Below are positions 23,860 to 36,462 of a stretch of DNA of 64,000 nt, in pieces. The translations under genes and the position numbers were made by a program. The notes below the pieces were generated by a model. That model did no database searches. It saw only the letters and a list, made by a program, of their open reading frames with translations, and was not told where the DNA came from. Origin of the DNA: Flabesymbios commensalis. Lineage: Eukaryota > Annelida > Polychaeta > Terebellida > Flabelligeridae. The first letter of the stretch is position 1, and each line of letters starts with the position of its first letter. The stretch spans positions 64,731,173 to 64,795,172 of the forward strand of contig OZ024908.1 in NCBI GenBank assembly GCA_964017125.1, written 5' to 3'.

Positions 23860-24260
23860 CCAAGGACCATTTTATTGATAAATATATAAAATATATGTAG
23901 AAAGCACATTATTATTTTTTTTAATTCAAGTTGTCTCACTATAATGAGAAAAATGAGTTTTCAGAATTATGGGGTTTCACGAGAATGTGTGTTATCAATG
24001 GGCATTTTTTCTAAATGTTTGTAAAATACAAGATAACCGCCAATTGTGCAATGTCAAACAATAAATTGTTATCATTCTCCACAGGAGCTCTTCTTTGCAT
24101 GTGTCTATCGCAGGGTTTCCCGATATACCTGATGTGGCTATTCGCATACTTTAGACATTGGGTTTTAGGTAAATTCCAAGATGGCCGCCATCTGTGCAAA
24201 TTAATCTATTTTTTTGAAAAAATACAGGCAGTTTTATGATTTTGTCGACAATATCGTTTT
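23860..24260 (-). repeat. ATGGCCGCC-type tandem repeat
   Basis: AAAATAGCCGCCAAGG, AAGATAACCGCCAATTG and AAGATGGCCGCCATCTG occur about 160 bp apart, matching the 7585-8420 repeat in the opposite orientation. Confidence 0.55.
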
Positions 24261-24897
24261 TCAGATATGCCCTAGTCAGTGGAAAAATATTGCTTCACAT
24301 CGTTTTCTGCACAATCATTGCAATATCGCAACAAGAGGAATGCAGAAGCCGGGACTATGCCCTACTCTTATCTGATTGATAGATAAGTGCCTAAGAAACT
24401 GCTGTTTTGGCGATTACTTATATCTGAGTCAGCATGGAAAAAGTCACCAGCTTTTATCCTGCATGAAGCATTCAATTCAATTAATTCAATTAAAATACAT
24501 TTACAGCGCCTAACTCAATCCCGAACTATTTTCAAGAAGTGTCAAAATGAAAACATGGTTATCAACAGGGTGCCGGAAAATAGAAGAGCTAGGGTGGGAA
24601 AGCCAAATCAAATAAAGTTATTTTGTTATTTTCTGAAAATAAAAACAATTGTATTAAATGTTCTTTTGGCAACATGTAATGCATTCTGGTCGGTGGGACC
24701 TGCAACAGAAAATGTCCTCGAGCCGATCTTTTTTATTCGGGAAATCATAAAGTTTTTTAATATTAGAAGATCAGAGCTGTTTTTGGTAGACTAAATGTCA
24801 CCGATAGGTTTGATAAGTATTCTGGTTGATCAGAAATCAAATATCGGAAAACAAATGTGCATATTTTAAACTGCAAATGCAATTTATGTATTATAGG
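24261..24897. other. No supported gene
   Basis: A 135-residue open frame (24387-24794) has no recognisable domain or flanking splice sites and is AT-rich in composition. I take it as chance. Confidence 0.35.
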
Positions 24898-25183
24898 GAT
24901 GGAGCCACTAAAGCGTGAGGGCCTATCCTCATGATCCTAGTCAGACAATTTTGGAGACGCTTTAATTTTAAAGTTTTTTTCCTGATATGCTAAGTGGTAA
25001 CTAATGCGAATGCAATTAGTCCAGTCATTGAAGGCCAAACTCATACGAAATTTCAACAAAATTACTTAGACCGGGAGCCCTCGTACTCACAAAAGCTAAG
25101 AAATTTTTACTGCGATTTTTATTTAGCTTGACCATTGGGACATATCAAGGTTTGGTTATTTTTTGCCAAACAGGACGCTTTAA
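24898..25183 (-). mobile_element. TTAA-flanked element, family I
   Basis: Ends CAGGACGCT-TTAA at 25183. The inverted left end CACTAAAGCGTGAGGGCC is degraded. A second, shorter copy (29372-29510) starts TTAA-AGCGTCCTGCTTGGC and shares CTTAGCTTTTGTGAGTACGA. Confidence 0.55.
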
Positions 25184-25872
25184 TCCCTAGGGCCTATTTT
25201 AACAATTGTTAGAAGAACGCCAAATTAAAATTGACAGCCATTCGAAAAAAAATTTCAAAATGGTAGTAGTTTTACTTATTTTCACTATTTTTTTATTCAT
25301 AGCACTCGGCCATATACACATGTAGGTCACTGGAGAATATATAAAAAAAATTGCTCACAGTGTATATATACTGTGGATATTTATTATTGTATGTAATATA
25401 AATATTTAATATTAGTCTCATATGGATGTATAATGTTTAAATGTTTGATGAAAAAACAAAAAATATGTATGATGATACTTTGAATGCCAAGGCTGAGTTT
25501 TTTTAAATACATCTTAAATAATGTATAATAAAGCACAATACTTAAGACTTTTATGTTGACCAATGTGGCGTTATCCAGATATCCATACAGATTATAACAA
25601 TAAGCACAGGATAATAACTGACTGGAAGAACAAGGTTCAATTTAATTGTTTTATACGGTTTGAATGCTAGGGCAGATTTTTTGTTTGTAAAATACTATAA
25701 ATAATCTGGCTATTATTATGATTGGCGTACATATTTCATGTTAGTCACATGTTGATGTTTAATTCTTTATGGAGAACAACAGTAATATATATATAAATAC
25801 ACTTTAAATGCTTACGCTGTTTTATTTTAATATAAGGAACAATGCTTGAGATTGACTATGTTGTATATTGGA
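25184..25872. other. No recognisable gene or element
   Basis: AT-rich. The phrase TTTGAATGC(C/T)AGGGCTGA-like recurs loosely near 25480 and 25660 but no element end is visible. Confidence 0.4.
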
Positions 25873-25874
25873 AC

Positions 25875-26195
25875 ATTATGGGCGGGCGCCTTGGTGACGT
25901 GGTTAAAGCTGCCTGCTTGGAAAGTCTGAGATCGCGGGTTCGAGCCCCACTCTGGCCTTCAAGTTTCAAAATGTTTCTTCCCCGCTCACTCGTAATGATT
26001 CATTATTGTGGAGAGCCTCCGTGACCGAGAGGTAGCGTGCTCGGCCTCAGACCGCCAGGGCTCGAATGTCGAATTCTGTGTCTGGAGGGCAGTATCATTT
26101 CATTTATCTCACTTTACTCAGGAGGTTCTCCTGACGAAGTTCAGCCTATATGTGCACAAAGGTGGCCTGAAACCCCATTCATTTCATTTCTTATT
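25875..26195 (+). mobile_element. Double-headed tRNA-derived SINE, head type 2
   Basis: The first tRNA-like head has a box A (TGGTGACGTGGTTAAAGC) and an exact box B (GGTTCGAGCCC). A second head follows at about 26010 (TGACCGAGAGGTAGCGTGC ... TCGAATTC). The shared 3' body AGCCTATATGTGCACAAAGG and ATTCATTTCATTTC completes the element. The first head differs from that of the other copies. Confidence 0.8.
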
Positions 26196-26199
26196 GAGC

Positions 26200-26945
26200 A
26201 TTTTGTCATCAGTCCGAGTATCCCTACAGTTTATAAAAAAAAACACAAGATAAATATATTATATTTAATAAGTGACTAGAAGAACGAGGTGGGGTATTTA
26301 ATGGTATGCGCCGAAGCAAACATACATGAGTGTATCGATACAAATCACCAGGACAGATGCAAATTTGGTGCTAATAAATGTAAAAACCATTCTACCAACT
26401 TTACTAAGCGTCGATCTTTACCCAAAAGTTATAGGCCTACAAGTACCTGGCGGCATATGAGAAAATTAAAATTATTGTGAAAACAAAAATAACGGAAACT
26501 GACAGTGGAGTGAGCATGTCCACCAAGGAGGGGTTATTATGCCCATATAATTAATCTTTCCTCACATGATATTAGTGTGTATGTAGGCCTACGTTATGTA
26601 TGTCTATATCCAGGCAAGATTTAATTAATAGATGTGCATCTGAAATATATGTCGATTTGGTTTGATTATGCAAACATAATGTGAGAAAACTATGTCACCA
26701 ACAAGTTAATTAGGCAAATAATCTTCGTCAGCTGTATTGTCATGTTCGTCATAATGTTCAATATTTGCATAATCTATTTAATTGTCTGGAGATGACACCT
26801 GTTGCGTCTAAATGTCAACTAATTGCTGTAGAATTATGTAATCTAGAAACCACAGTGTTTTTGTAATCCACTCTCATTTTCAATGGCACATCCACAATGT
26901 GTAGTAACAAATGGCACACTCAAAGAGGATTGACTTTTCCGAATG
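26200..26945. other. No recognisable gene
   Basis: Nothing beyond short chance open frames. It may include the untranslated 5' remains of the LINE that follows. Confidence 0.4.
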
Positions 26946-26949
26946 CCGT

Positions 26950-28715
26950 CTTAAAAATGTGCTATTTTGTTTGAAAGTACGATGACAAGGTGGCCATCTA
27001 CCATGTTCATAAAAAAGGCTATAAATCAGATGCACAAATCTCTGATTCCCTCTCTTGCTAAAGTTTTTGAATCTGTACTAGAAAATAGATTGTCATACAA
27101 AAACTTAGTGTGCTGTGACGATGATCCCCTACAAAGAGGCTTTAAAAAGGATTGTAGGACATCAGATAACTTATTTGTGTTGTACAATCTCGTTGAAACG
27201 CAAAAATCACGTAAAAAACCGCTCTACGTTTGTTATATGATTTGACCAAATCGTTCGATTGTTCAAACAGAGATGCACTTATCGTGATACTGCAGCAGCG
27301 CAATGTCGACGGAACATTTCTGAATCAATCAAATCTATGTTTCGTAAATCTAGCAGTCGAGTTAAATAGAATGGAAAGATTAGCAAGCCTATTAACAACC
27401 GATATGGTGTTATGCAGGGAGGTGTATTAAGCCCCAAACTTTTCAACGAATTTCTACAGGATCTCAGAAAATAATTAAATCCCAAATATGGTTTTAAGAT
27501 AGGAGACTTATACCTTGCGTATCTCCTATTTGCAGACGACATAGTCCTCTTTTCAGAAATTGCGGAGAACCTACAGGCACAAATTGACTTCTTTTATAAG
27601 TACTGTGAGATTTGGAATCTAATAATAAGCATCGCTAAAACAAAAATTGTGATATACAAGCAAATATAAGCCAAGCATTCATTTTCCTTCAAATTGGGCG
27701 AAAATGCCCTAGAAATAGAGGACAAATATAAATACTTAGGTCTTTGGTGTAGTAATAATAAAATATATTTGTAAAAAAACATGCGTATCTGGCTGAACAA
27801 GCTCGGAAAGCAATTTTCACAATAAGAAATTACAGTCACAGCTTAGGACACCTTACTCCTAAATTATCTTTAAGAGTATTTGAAGCGCAAATAGAACCCA
27901 TATTGATGTATGGTAGCGAGGTACTATTTATTGATAAAGAAATATCTGACTTTGAGATGGTTCATTTATTATTCTTTAATAATATGCTGGGAGTCAAACA
28001 ACAAACCACATCAGTTATCAGTTACTATTTTAAAACAACAAATTCTAGCGTTGAAATACTGAATTCGCTTGATCTCCTTGCCTAAAAGCTGTTTTTTTTA
28101 AATCGTGTACAACTCACTGGCGTCTCTTAATTTTATTGGTGAAACTAATTGGTGCTCTCACATCAGGTCTTTATTATTCCGAACGAACCGCTGCGATGTT
28201 TGGAAAAATCACAGGGTCGAAAATGCCAATCGGCTCATCAAACAAGTTAAATTATGTTTGATTAATATATATAAAGCTGATTGGTCTAGCAAATCCCGAA
28301 ACTCCATAAAATTGCGAACGTACATAAAGTTTAAATTCGACCACTCGCTAGAAGAATATCTGTTTCTCATCCCCGAAACAAGGTGGATAAAGGCGCTATC
28401 AAGATTGAGAATGAGCTCACATATGCTAGAAATTGAACGAGGAAGGCATGTCAAGCCGCAAAAAATACCACTAGAACAGCGCACATGTCAAAGATGTACA
28501 TTAAACTCTGTTGATGACGAAATTCATTTTTTAATTACTTGCTCTTACTTCGCTACGCAGCGAGCTAGTTTACTTGCCGAGAGCAAACTACTCAACAGTG
28601 AATTTGACTCACTCTCAAACGACGACAAAGTTATATATACTGTATATTATGTCATCTACACATCGACCATTAGTAATATGCTTATCAAAATACACCTATA
28701 GCTGTTTTCAAACCT
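26950..28715 (+). mobile_element. Second LINE copy, heavily decayed
   Basis: Only transcriptase and C-terminal parts remain. KVFESVLENRL (about 27060), FDCSNRDAL, GVMQGGVLSPKLFNEFL (about 27404), LLFADDIVLFSE with intact FADD (27520), CEIWNLIISIAKTKI and KYKYLGLW follow in order, spread over several frames. The tail 28105-28701 holds LRMSSHMLEIERGRH and C-x2-C-x8-DDEIHFLITC, the same Cys/His motif as the first LINE. Many more lesions than the 8828-12900 copy imply greater age. Confidence 0.8.
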
Positions 28716-28744
28716 TAAGCGTACCTCCGCTTTAGAAAACGATT

Positions 28745-28995
28745 GGTTCGGGGCGTAGGGTGACTGGTGCGGCTGGTGATTCCTCTAATCATCCACTCAT
28801 GAAATCATCCATGCTGTCGGGGGATCACCACTGTGGTATCAGCGGCTGGTGATTCCTCTAATCATCCACTCATGAAATCATCCATGCTGTCGGGGGGGGG
28901 GGGGGGGTCATCACTGTGGTACCAGCGACTGGTAATTCCTCCAATCATCCACCAATGAAATCAGTTCCACTCATGCAGTCTCATCCAATCAACTG
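28745..28995 (+). repeat. 73-bp tandem repeat, three copies, with expanded G run
   Basis: GCGGCTGGTGATTCCTCTAA starts units at 28769 and 28842, and a diverged third at 28925. The second unit is about 10 bases longer because its G5 has become G16 (28892-28907). Confidence 0.85.
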
Positions 28996-29371
28996 CTGTT
29001 TAGCCTCAGCTGTATTCTAGGCTTAGTCACTTGTGTCAAATGTATTTTCTAGAGTTTTATATATACATATTCCTTTTCTTTATTTACTAGAATAATTATG
29101 TGCGATTACTTGATTAGACCGGTTTAGTAGAAGCTGTTATCGGGGAGGCTGCGACAGTAACCCAGGTTCAGCTTTTTGCTATAACTGGTTCCGCCATCTG
29201 TGATCATTGCACATTGAATCTTGAGTACCTGTACGTGTTCTTGGTGTTTTTTAGATTGTTTTTTTAACATGATAAATGTAAGTAATATTGTTATTTTCTT
29301 CTTTATACATACTCTCACTCATTATGTCAATTTTATTTTGGTGTCCGTCTAAAAATGGTGAAATAGGCCCT

Positions 29372-29510
29372 AGTGCTTAAAGCGTCCTGCTTGGCAAAAA
29401 AGAACCAAAATTTGGTATTTCCCAATGGTCAAGCTAAATAAAATATCGCAGTGGAAATTTCTTAGCTTTTGTGAGTACGAGGGCTAGATCCGGCTCCCGG
29501 CCTAACTTCA
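29372..29510 (+). mobile_element. TTAA element family I, fragment
   Basis: TTAA-AGCGTCCTGCTTGGC, then CAATGGTCAAGCTAAATAAA and GTGAGTACGAGGGC, the reverse complement of the 25050-25183 segment. 28996-29371 shows nothing else recognisable. Confidence 0.55.
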
Positions 29511-29589
29511 AAAGGTTCGTGTATGTGTACTTGCCTCTCAAAACAAGTTTACCATAAATTTCGCTGGGGAAAGTATCGATAAAGCTCAT

Positions 29590-29990
29590 TTACAAAATGG
29601 CAGCCATCACCGAATGTGAAATCTTACAATTATAGTCCAGTAGCCAGCCTATGGTACCCGGAAATTGTTGGTACTATAATGTTTTTTGGTGGATTTGTAT
29701 TGGTTAGATACTGTAGATGTTAGATCCAGCTCTTGTCGGTGTGGCAACTCTGGGGAGAATCCGTGATTTGCATAAATCCAAAATGGCCGCCATCGAAATA
29801 GGGTCAAACGGTAAAGTAGCAATAACTTTCGATATAATTCAGTTGGAAGAATGATTTTGGTGTCTACGGAAAGGTATTTACACAGAGAATGTCATACATT
29901 GTCCTGCTGGGCAGCTATAATTAAAAATGGCTGATATTTCGACCCGGCGAAATAGCCGGCCAACTATCGTTTTCAAGAAATTGTGCTGAA
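29590..29990 (+). repeat. Dispersed repeat J with ATGGCCGCCAT
   Basis: Shares AGATCCAGCTCTTGTCGGTG, GCAACTCTGGGGAGAATCCG and CCAAAATGGCCGCCATCG with an inverted copy at 34190-34460. Confidence 0.65.
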
Positions 29991-30179
29991 AATGTTATTA
30001 TGTTGGGTGTTCGAACATACTTTGTACATACAATACATTTCTGAAAATGTGTAATTACAAATATTTTTTTTGACAACATCAACTAATGGATACACGCAGC
30101 TCCAGCAAAATTTTCCAAGAAATACACCTATATGTGGATAGATCTAGTTTGACAGGCATAAGTGATGCATATCTTTCAA

Positions 30180-30790
30180 ATTAATAGCTGCATATTAATG
30201 ACTAGTAAATCTTATTTTTTTCTCATGACTAGTCCATCATATTATCATAGTGTGACATTTTAACCTTTCGACTAGTATATAATAGTATAATATATCTTAT
30301 TTCTATGTAAAAAAAGCAATTGTAATGACAATTCCATCATTTTAACACTGGTAACAGCACATTCTCCATTTAAAACAACTCATTTTAAAAGATGATGGCA
30401 TTCTCTTCATCAAGTAACCAATAGTTTTAATTTGTAGGCTATAATGACTAGTCCATCATTTCAATAGATGATGGCATTCTCTTCATCTTCATCAACACGA
30501 TAATGTTATCATATCCATTAATTACATCATTTATATTTATCATGTTTTCTGATGACTTGTCCATCATGTTGTCATAGTGTGATATTTTAACACATTATTG
30601 TCACTCTCCTGACAAGTGCATATCATATTAATACAATAATGCTTTTATCTTCGATAATTAAATCATTTATCTCTAATGTGTAAAACATAATAGTGACTAG
30701 TAAATATATTTTTATTTCTCACGACTAGGCATATTTCCATAGTGTCACATTTTAACATTTTGACTAGGATAATGGTATATCATTGATAAT
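30180..30790 (+). repeat. Degenerate tandem repeat with ACTAGTCCATCAT
   Basis: The phrases GACTAGTCCATCAT, CATAGTGTGACATTTTAAC and GATGATGGCATTCTCTTCAT recur irregularly over 600 bp of AT-rich DNA. Confidence 0.6.
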
Positions 30791-31030
30791 TCTAGGCATG
30801 CTTCTAATACTCTGAAGGTCATGTAACATGTGGTGGTCCCAGCATCGATAACAATAATTCACCAGCAGAATATATGTATCTGATGGGATGCTACAAACCA
30901 TCTGTCTGCATATATGATGCGATGTTATTATGCATGTTTGTGTCAAACATGGTAACTAATATTCAAGGAGATCAGTGTCAAAATCAGTGTGTTTCTCTTC
31001 GGCGACACTGATAGTTGCACTGTCCCCATT

Positions 31031-33663
31031 TTAGGTTGTCATTGGATTGTGACACTGATCAAGGAAACCTTCGCACTGACAGTATGCTGTACAGGACAGA
31101 CTTGCTGTCAAACAACTGCAGTTTGCTTGTGAGCAAGCCTTCTCTGCAGCCCTGCACTGATAACTTACAGTTTTCATTAGGTCAGGAGGTGTTAGCGGTC
31201 CACTTGCTATTACAGGAGATGGGACGTTGTTGAGCCACTCCCAGCCAAGCTCAGTAATACAAAGTGATGGGGCATTCTGTTTATCTGCTGCCTTCCACAA
31301 TAATGCTTGACAATGTGCTCACAGCATGTGCAGGAGCAGATTTTTATCAGTGGAAGGCAGCGATTTCACAAGGGGTGGTTCACCCTTCTTCTTAGTATAA
31401 ATCATACCTGGCTATATTCATACTGGAGCACTTTGGCTGACCATAAAGTGCATTCCGAGGAGTTGAAGACTTTCATCGTTACCATGCGGCACACTTCCAT
31501 CCCACTTTTCCATAAGTGATCATACATTTTCTAACCCGGAAAACCAGAAGAATGAGAACGTCTGTATCGTCACTGATGATACGAGTGACCCTCTTGCCCT
31601 TTTTTCACGACCTCGATCATATAGCTGATCATCAAGACATCTGCCTCATCATGGTTCAATAAACCTTCATTTTCTCCAACCATTAAAATATGTGAGTCCA
31701 TTGTACATGTGCAAAGTAAACGTGAGATAAGTCTCTTATTAGCTTTGCTTTTCATGATAATGTCTCTGTTTGGAAGAGATGTGAGCGTAAGGTTGTATTC
31801 AGCAGGAACAGCACCTCCGGCTCTGCGAGATCGCTCATGGTCTTTAGCAGAGACATTGTCATACCTATCAAAAATTATTTTAGTAGGAATTACACTGTAG
31901 TTCTTCAATCTGGTCGCCATACTTGTGGCTACTGTAGAGATGGTACCACCACAGGGCCAGACGATATGATACAACAACTGTCCTCCATCCACGATCACTT
32001 CATCTGGAGAACAGGGCTCAGTTGAAATGATGGCCAGTGTTTTCACAATATTGGCCTTATTACCTTTGCGAATAAAACCAAATTCGTCAATTATAGAGGA
32101 GGGGACTGCACAAAGCTCATACTCAAATACTGATACAGACTTGTGTTCCTGTTCTAACCAACAACTAGGAGACGACTGAAAAGTGCTTCCATGTCATAAA
32201 TCATTGCATCTTCTACTTTTATTCCCCTTTTCATCGTTTCCATTGTTTTAATTTTCCCTGATATTGCTTTATGGAAACCTTCAGGTAAAGAGTTGATGAA
32301 ATTTATTGTCATCACCTCACCGATATTCACTGTGTCAGCGACATTGATGCTGTCATCAGCTACCTTCCTATTCACTATATCAGTTCTAGTGATGGATCAA
32401 CAAGAGGATTGATGTGTTTTTTAAACTCATGTAGAATAAGATTTCTATCAGCAGCATTCAGCTTTTTCCTATTCAATCCCTCCTCTTTGTGTTTAATAGC
32501 CGTAGTCAATGTTGCACCTTTACTGTAAGTAGATTCAAACATCAGCTCGAAGGCCTGAGACACACGCTGACACAGAGGATAAGAGAGGATCCAGCATGCA
32601 ACCTGCTCAGCTGGTACTCAACGAGACCACCTTTAGATTTGTCATAGCGTATATAAGTTTGTTCCCCAAACTGATCTGCTGAGACTGAGTTCCACACACC
32701 TTCCCGATGTCTATATACAAAAACACCAGCCATGAGATCAGACTTGGCATCCTCAGGCAGACAGCTCATTTCTTGCAGATACCAAGTGACGTGTCGTGCA
32801 TAGTGCTAATGACCAGCTGCAAAGAAGTAGGGAAGCATCTTTTGGAGGCAGTGCACACGCAGAAGCCAGTCACCTTCGCGTTTGGCCCCAACAGTGGCTG
32901 ACCCGGAACGGGTGGTTGACACAGGGCTGAAATCTTAGCTACTTCGCGTTGAGCTCTAATAAACATGTGTGCAATCAGAGTTGGCCTAATGACACAATCC
33001 ACCAACAGCTGCCCTGTTGTGTCTTGCAGGCCTTCTCAAGACAGATTGACAGATCTTCAAATGTGGGTATACTTCCCTCTTTATACAGGAAGTCACTCAA
33101 CAAGACTGTGCATACCAAACGTAAAGCACGAATAGCTCGTGGCCAGTTCTTCCAGTTCTTCCCATTTAATATACCTGTCAAACTGAATGCTGTTCCAATT
33201 AGCTCCTAGAGACCAGATCCTCTCATTAGCTTATCAATACACCCGAGAAATGACATAACACAGTGCATCCCACCTGGATGCATTACAAGTGTTGCCCATT
33301 TCTCTGGGTCTGACCGCTTCACTTGAATTGCAACCATGTACAGTTGCATATCCAGTGTTATATGTACTGTATTCATACCCAGACAAGTAATTTTTACAGT
33401 AGTCCATGGATGTCACTATTGTATCAGGGTGAGATGGAGGGGCATCGATCAATGGAACAAATGCGAATGGGGTGAATGATTTGGGAGTGGTCACATGATG
33501 ATCCCTGGCTAATGTTGTCATGTAACCAGATCACTCCAGAGGGTATTCTTCAACATCTGTGTTAAATAGTGTAAGAAGCCATTTCATATCAGCTAAATGA
33601 GCCTGAGTGACACTTTCGTTCAGTTGGCACACATTTTTAATAGGCTGGCCAATGTGAATTGAT
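31031..33663 (-). pseudogene. Relic of a large multicopy protein with CXC-like tail
   Basis: Read on the minus strand from about 33663, at least eight adjacent or overlapping frames carry, in order: HVTTPKSFTPFAF and VPLIDAPPSHPDT; TGILNGKNWKNWPRAIRALR; CVIRPTLIAHMFIRAQRE; SCLPEDAKSDLMAGVFVYRH; SADQFGEQTYIRYDKSKGG; KHKEEGLNRKKLNAADR; DMEALFSRLLVVG; VIVDGGQLLYHIVWP; LNHDEADVLMISYM; and finally SYQCRAAEKACSQANCSC-type cysteines. From memory these match an uncharacterised, intronless-looking family of about 1,000 residues, multicopy in corals, molluscs, hemichordates and fish. Its HDEAD segment and tesmin/CXC-like C-terminus suggest a nuclease-like core and DNA binding; neither role is proven. 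The segment between HDEAD and the Cys tail is mostly lost. The copy is dead. Confidence 0.65.
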
Positions 33664-34185
33664 ACGGACGGTGGGTTAACCTTTTTGGGTACATTATAGT
33701 GTAGGCCCTACCATTGTAACCGAAGATATATCTCGGAGACTCAATTTAGCAACTGCATATTAAGAACAATAATATTATACGTGTAGGCCGATAATCACCA
33801 ACATCACATTTATAAGGTAGCATTTATGTTCAACTAAATATTTCACATGGTCAAATGTCAGCCATGTTGAACTATAATTGCATAGCAACATAATACCTAT
33901 ATATATATATATATATATATATACAATATCCAATGTGTCCACTTATCGTTTGTCACATATATATTATATATTGTATTTACAAAATATGTATGGACAATGT
34001 CAATGTATTAATTATATGTACAATATATGTCTGAAAATAAAATTCCTAGCACAATTTTTCCGAAAATTACAGTCGGACAACTATTTCGAAAAGTCAAAAT
34101 GTCAATTTTATTAGATTATCGCTGCCTACCAACATGAACGTATAGTTCAATACATTATTAATATTCTTTGTTCTAATACCTATGC
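33664..34185. repeat. (AT)n tract in otherwise featureless DNA
   Basis: (AT)n from about 33896 to 33922. No other feature seen. Confidence 0.6.
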
Positions 34186-34189
34186 ATAG

Positions 34190-34460
34190 AGCCCTAAATC
34201 ATCGTTCTAGTGTAATTATATCCAAAGTTATTGCCGTTTTAAAATTTGACCAGTTTCAGGGGCGGCCATTTTGGATTTATGCGATTCACGTATTCTCCCC
34301 AGAGTTGCCACACCGGCAAGAGCTGGATCTGATATCCACAGCATCTTACCGATACAAAATCATCAAAAAACCTTATAGTACCAACAATTTCTGGGTTCAT
34401 ATAGGACTTGTATATGCTGGCGACTGGACTAAATCAGTGCATACTGTCTTTCCAGCATGC
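34190..34460 (-). repeat. Dispersed repeat J, inverted copy
   Basis: GGGGCGGCCATTTTGGATTT, TTCTCCCCAGAGTTGCCACA and GGCAAGAGCTGGATCTGAT are the reverse complement of the 29590-29990 repeat. 34461-34782 shows nothing I can name. Confidence 0.6.
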
Positions 34461-35814
34461 CATAATCAAGTCATTGGTATCCACACATAATGTGTTTTGT
34501 ATAAAAGAACTCAATTGGATATGCAAAATTGTATTTATAAATGTATTATCATGTAAGAATTCTAAATTCAAATGTGCAAATTTGTGTCTTTTTGTGTTGT
34601 CCACACTAAAGTACAATTCAATTGTGAGCAATTGCATTTGTTACTAAGTATCCACCCACTATATGGCGGAGACTTATTGTTATGGTGATGTCTATTTCCT
34701 CCCCAGGAATGTTATGTTTTTGTACGTGTACGTTTGTTTTTCTGTCTGTCCGTCCCTTGTATCATAGTCCAGGAATGTTAGCTTAAAGCTGCATAACTGT
34801 TTTGCTTAGTTTAATCAAAAGATCAATCCATGGAGAGTGGTGTTTTATTTTACTGCTCCGGTTACTAAGTTATTAAGGATTTAATTTTTTTTTTTTGATA
34901 TTGTTGCCCCACCAAAACAAAGACCTGATCACAGCGGAGTAAGACACATTGTCTGTATAACCAGGACAATATATAAGTATCAAGTGGCAGATAACGGTCA
35001 GCATTAAAAAAAATTGGAAGACTTTTAAAATTATTCTTTTTTATGTGATCATAAATACATTTCACAGTACAAAGTATTGTCTATTGTTAGACATATCTAG
35101 AAGTTATTACTTTGTGTGATATGAGTGATATCAGCATATAATGTCATGTTTAATTTCGGTACCGGTATAGAGAATGTCACTCAATTGAAAAAGAGGACCT
35201 TGTTTTAGTATGGTGCTTTTAAGTGTGGGCCAGCATCTGAGTCTTTGGCCCGCCATTAAGACGCTCTCCCCCAACCATGGGAAATTGCAGTCCTAATTAC
35301 ACCAAATTCAGTGATGTAAATCATCTTTTTTTGCGCAGTTTTTTATTTGATACCTCACGGGCATTTCAAAATATAGTGGCAATGCTATGAGTGAATTCAA
35401 AATGAATTTTGAATGACAAGAGAAACACGATCTATAGTGACTATGCTATTCGAAAATATCAGACTATTTTATTTCATCGTTAGTCATCACATACAGTTAT
35501 ATAAATAACGAAATGCGGTAAAATAAAATAATTGTAAAAAAAGCAGCCTTTACGGTACCAGTAGCTGAGTTCCTTGCCTGGCGAGCCCGGCCAATTTTCT
35601 GGGTCAAGTCATAGGAAATGCATCAGAGGGGAAATACAATACTGTGAACAACTCTCCATCCGGGAAAGTGACCTTTCAAAAATGGCTGAATTCGGGGATT
35701 ACCCTATTTTCATCTAAAAATAGCAACAAGTCACAAACATTCACCACTGGGGCATACCAGAGGCTACATGAAGCTCGGCCACGCGGCGTAGTGTGGCTCT
35801 GGGAACCAGAGGAC

Positions 35815-35935
35815 TGAGTTCCTAGCAAACAAGAGGCATTCAACCATTGATGGGTCAATGTTGTACCAGCGTCATAGAAGCTGGACCAATATTGAGCCAT
35901 CAATGGGTCAGTGACTCGTGCCTCGTTACCATAGG
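35815..35935. mobile_element. MITE family H nested in family L
   Basis: TTCCTAGCAAACAAGAGGCA ... TGACTCGTGCCTCGTTACC with inner GGGTCAATGTTG palindromes. Confidence 0.55.
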
Positions 35936-35994
35936 GGCTGACCTAGTCTTAGTACACTAGCCGGTGGTTTGTGTGAGCTTGGCATCGCGCAGCC

Positions 35995-36240
35995 AACACG
36001 ACCTAACACACACCAGACATAGATGTTGTTTTACTGTTGGGCCATCGTCATCGTCTGCGACGCTAGCCCAACAATAAAACAACATTGAGTCAATGCCTCG
36101 TGTTACCTGGGGAGGCATTGGTCCGATGTCAAACTAATTCGGGGCCATCGTCTACGGCTCTGGCCCAGCGTTAGACCAATGCGGCTCAACGTCTCGTGTT
36201 TGTTATAAAGGGGTTTGATGTTGGTCTAATGTAACATTAT
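35995..36240. mobile_element. Two MITE family H copies in tandem, nested in family L
   Basis: The first copy spans CACACACCAGACATAGATG to TGCCTCGTGTTACCTGGGG. A second begins at about 36115 and ends CTCAACGTCTCGTGTTTG. Both hold the GCCCAACAATAAAACAACATTG-like core (shown in part). Confidence 0.55.
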
Positions 36241-36462
36241 ATTGGCCCACAATTAACCAGTATTAGTATTACGTACATATTGCACACAGACGGACCGATT
36301 TACCACACCATATAACTTGATGGTGTATCGCGTCGTGATCTTATCCAGCTACATTTACATCTATTTTGTCCATTTATAAAGCCTTTAATAATATATGAAT
36401 GATTGTGTTGAACATTTTAGGTTATTTCGGTCGAAATAAGCAAAACAGTTATGCAGCTTTAA

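Larger units (their letters stand above)
34787..36458. mobile_element. 1.67-kb TTAA-flanked transposon, non-autonomous (family L)
   Basis: Both ends carry AGCTGCATAACTGTTTTGCTTA as an inverted repeat of 22 identical bases, and TTAA flanks each side (34783-34786, 36459-36462). The interior has no transposase frame. It includes a T-rich tract, CCCCACCAAAACAAAGACC and three nested family H copies. A one-ended copy lies at 43505-43748. Confidence 0.75.

Noticed and set aside
24387-24794. 135-residue open frame
   Set aside because: No recognisable domain, no splice context, AT-driven composition.
25875-25955. tRNA gene at the SINE head
   Set aside because: Boxes A and B are good, but the acceptor stem does not pair and the sequence continues into a SINE body.
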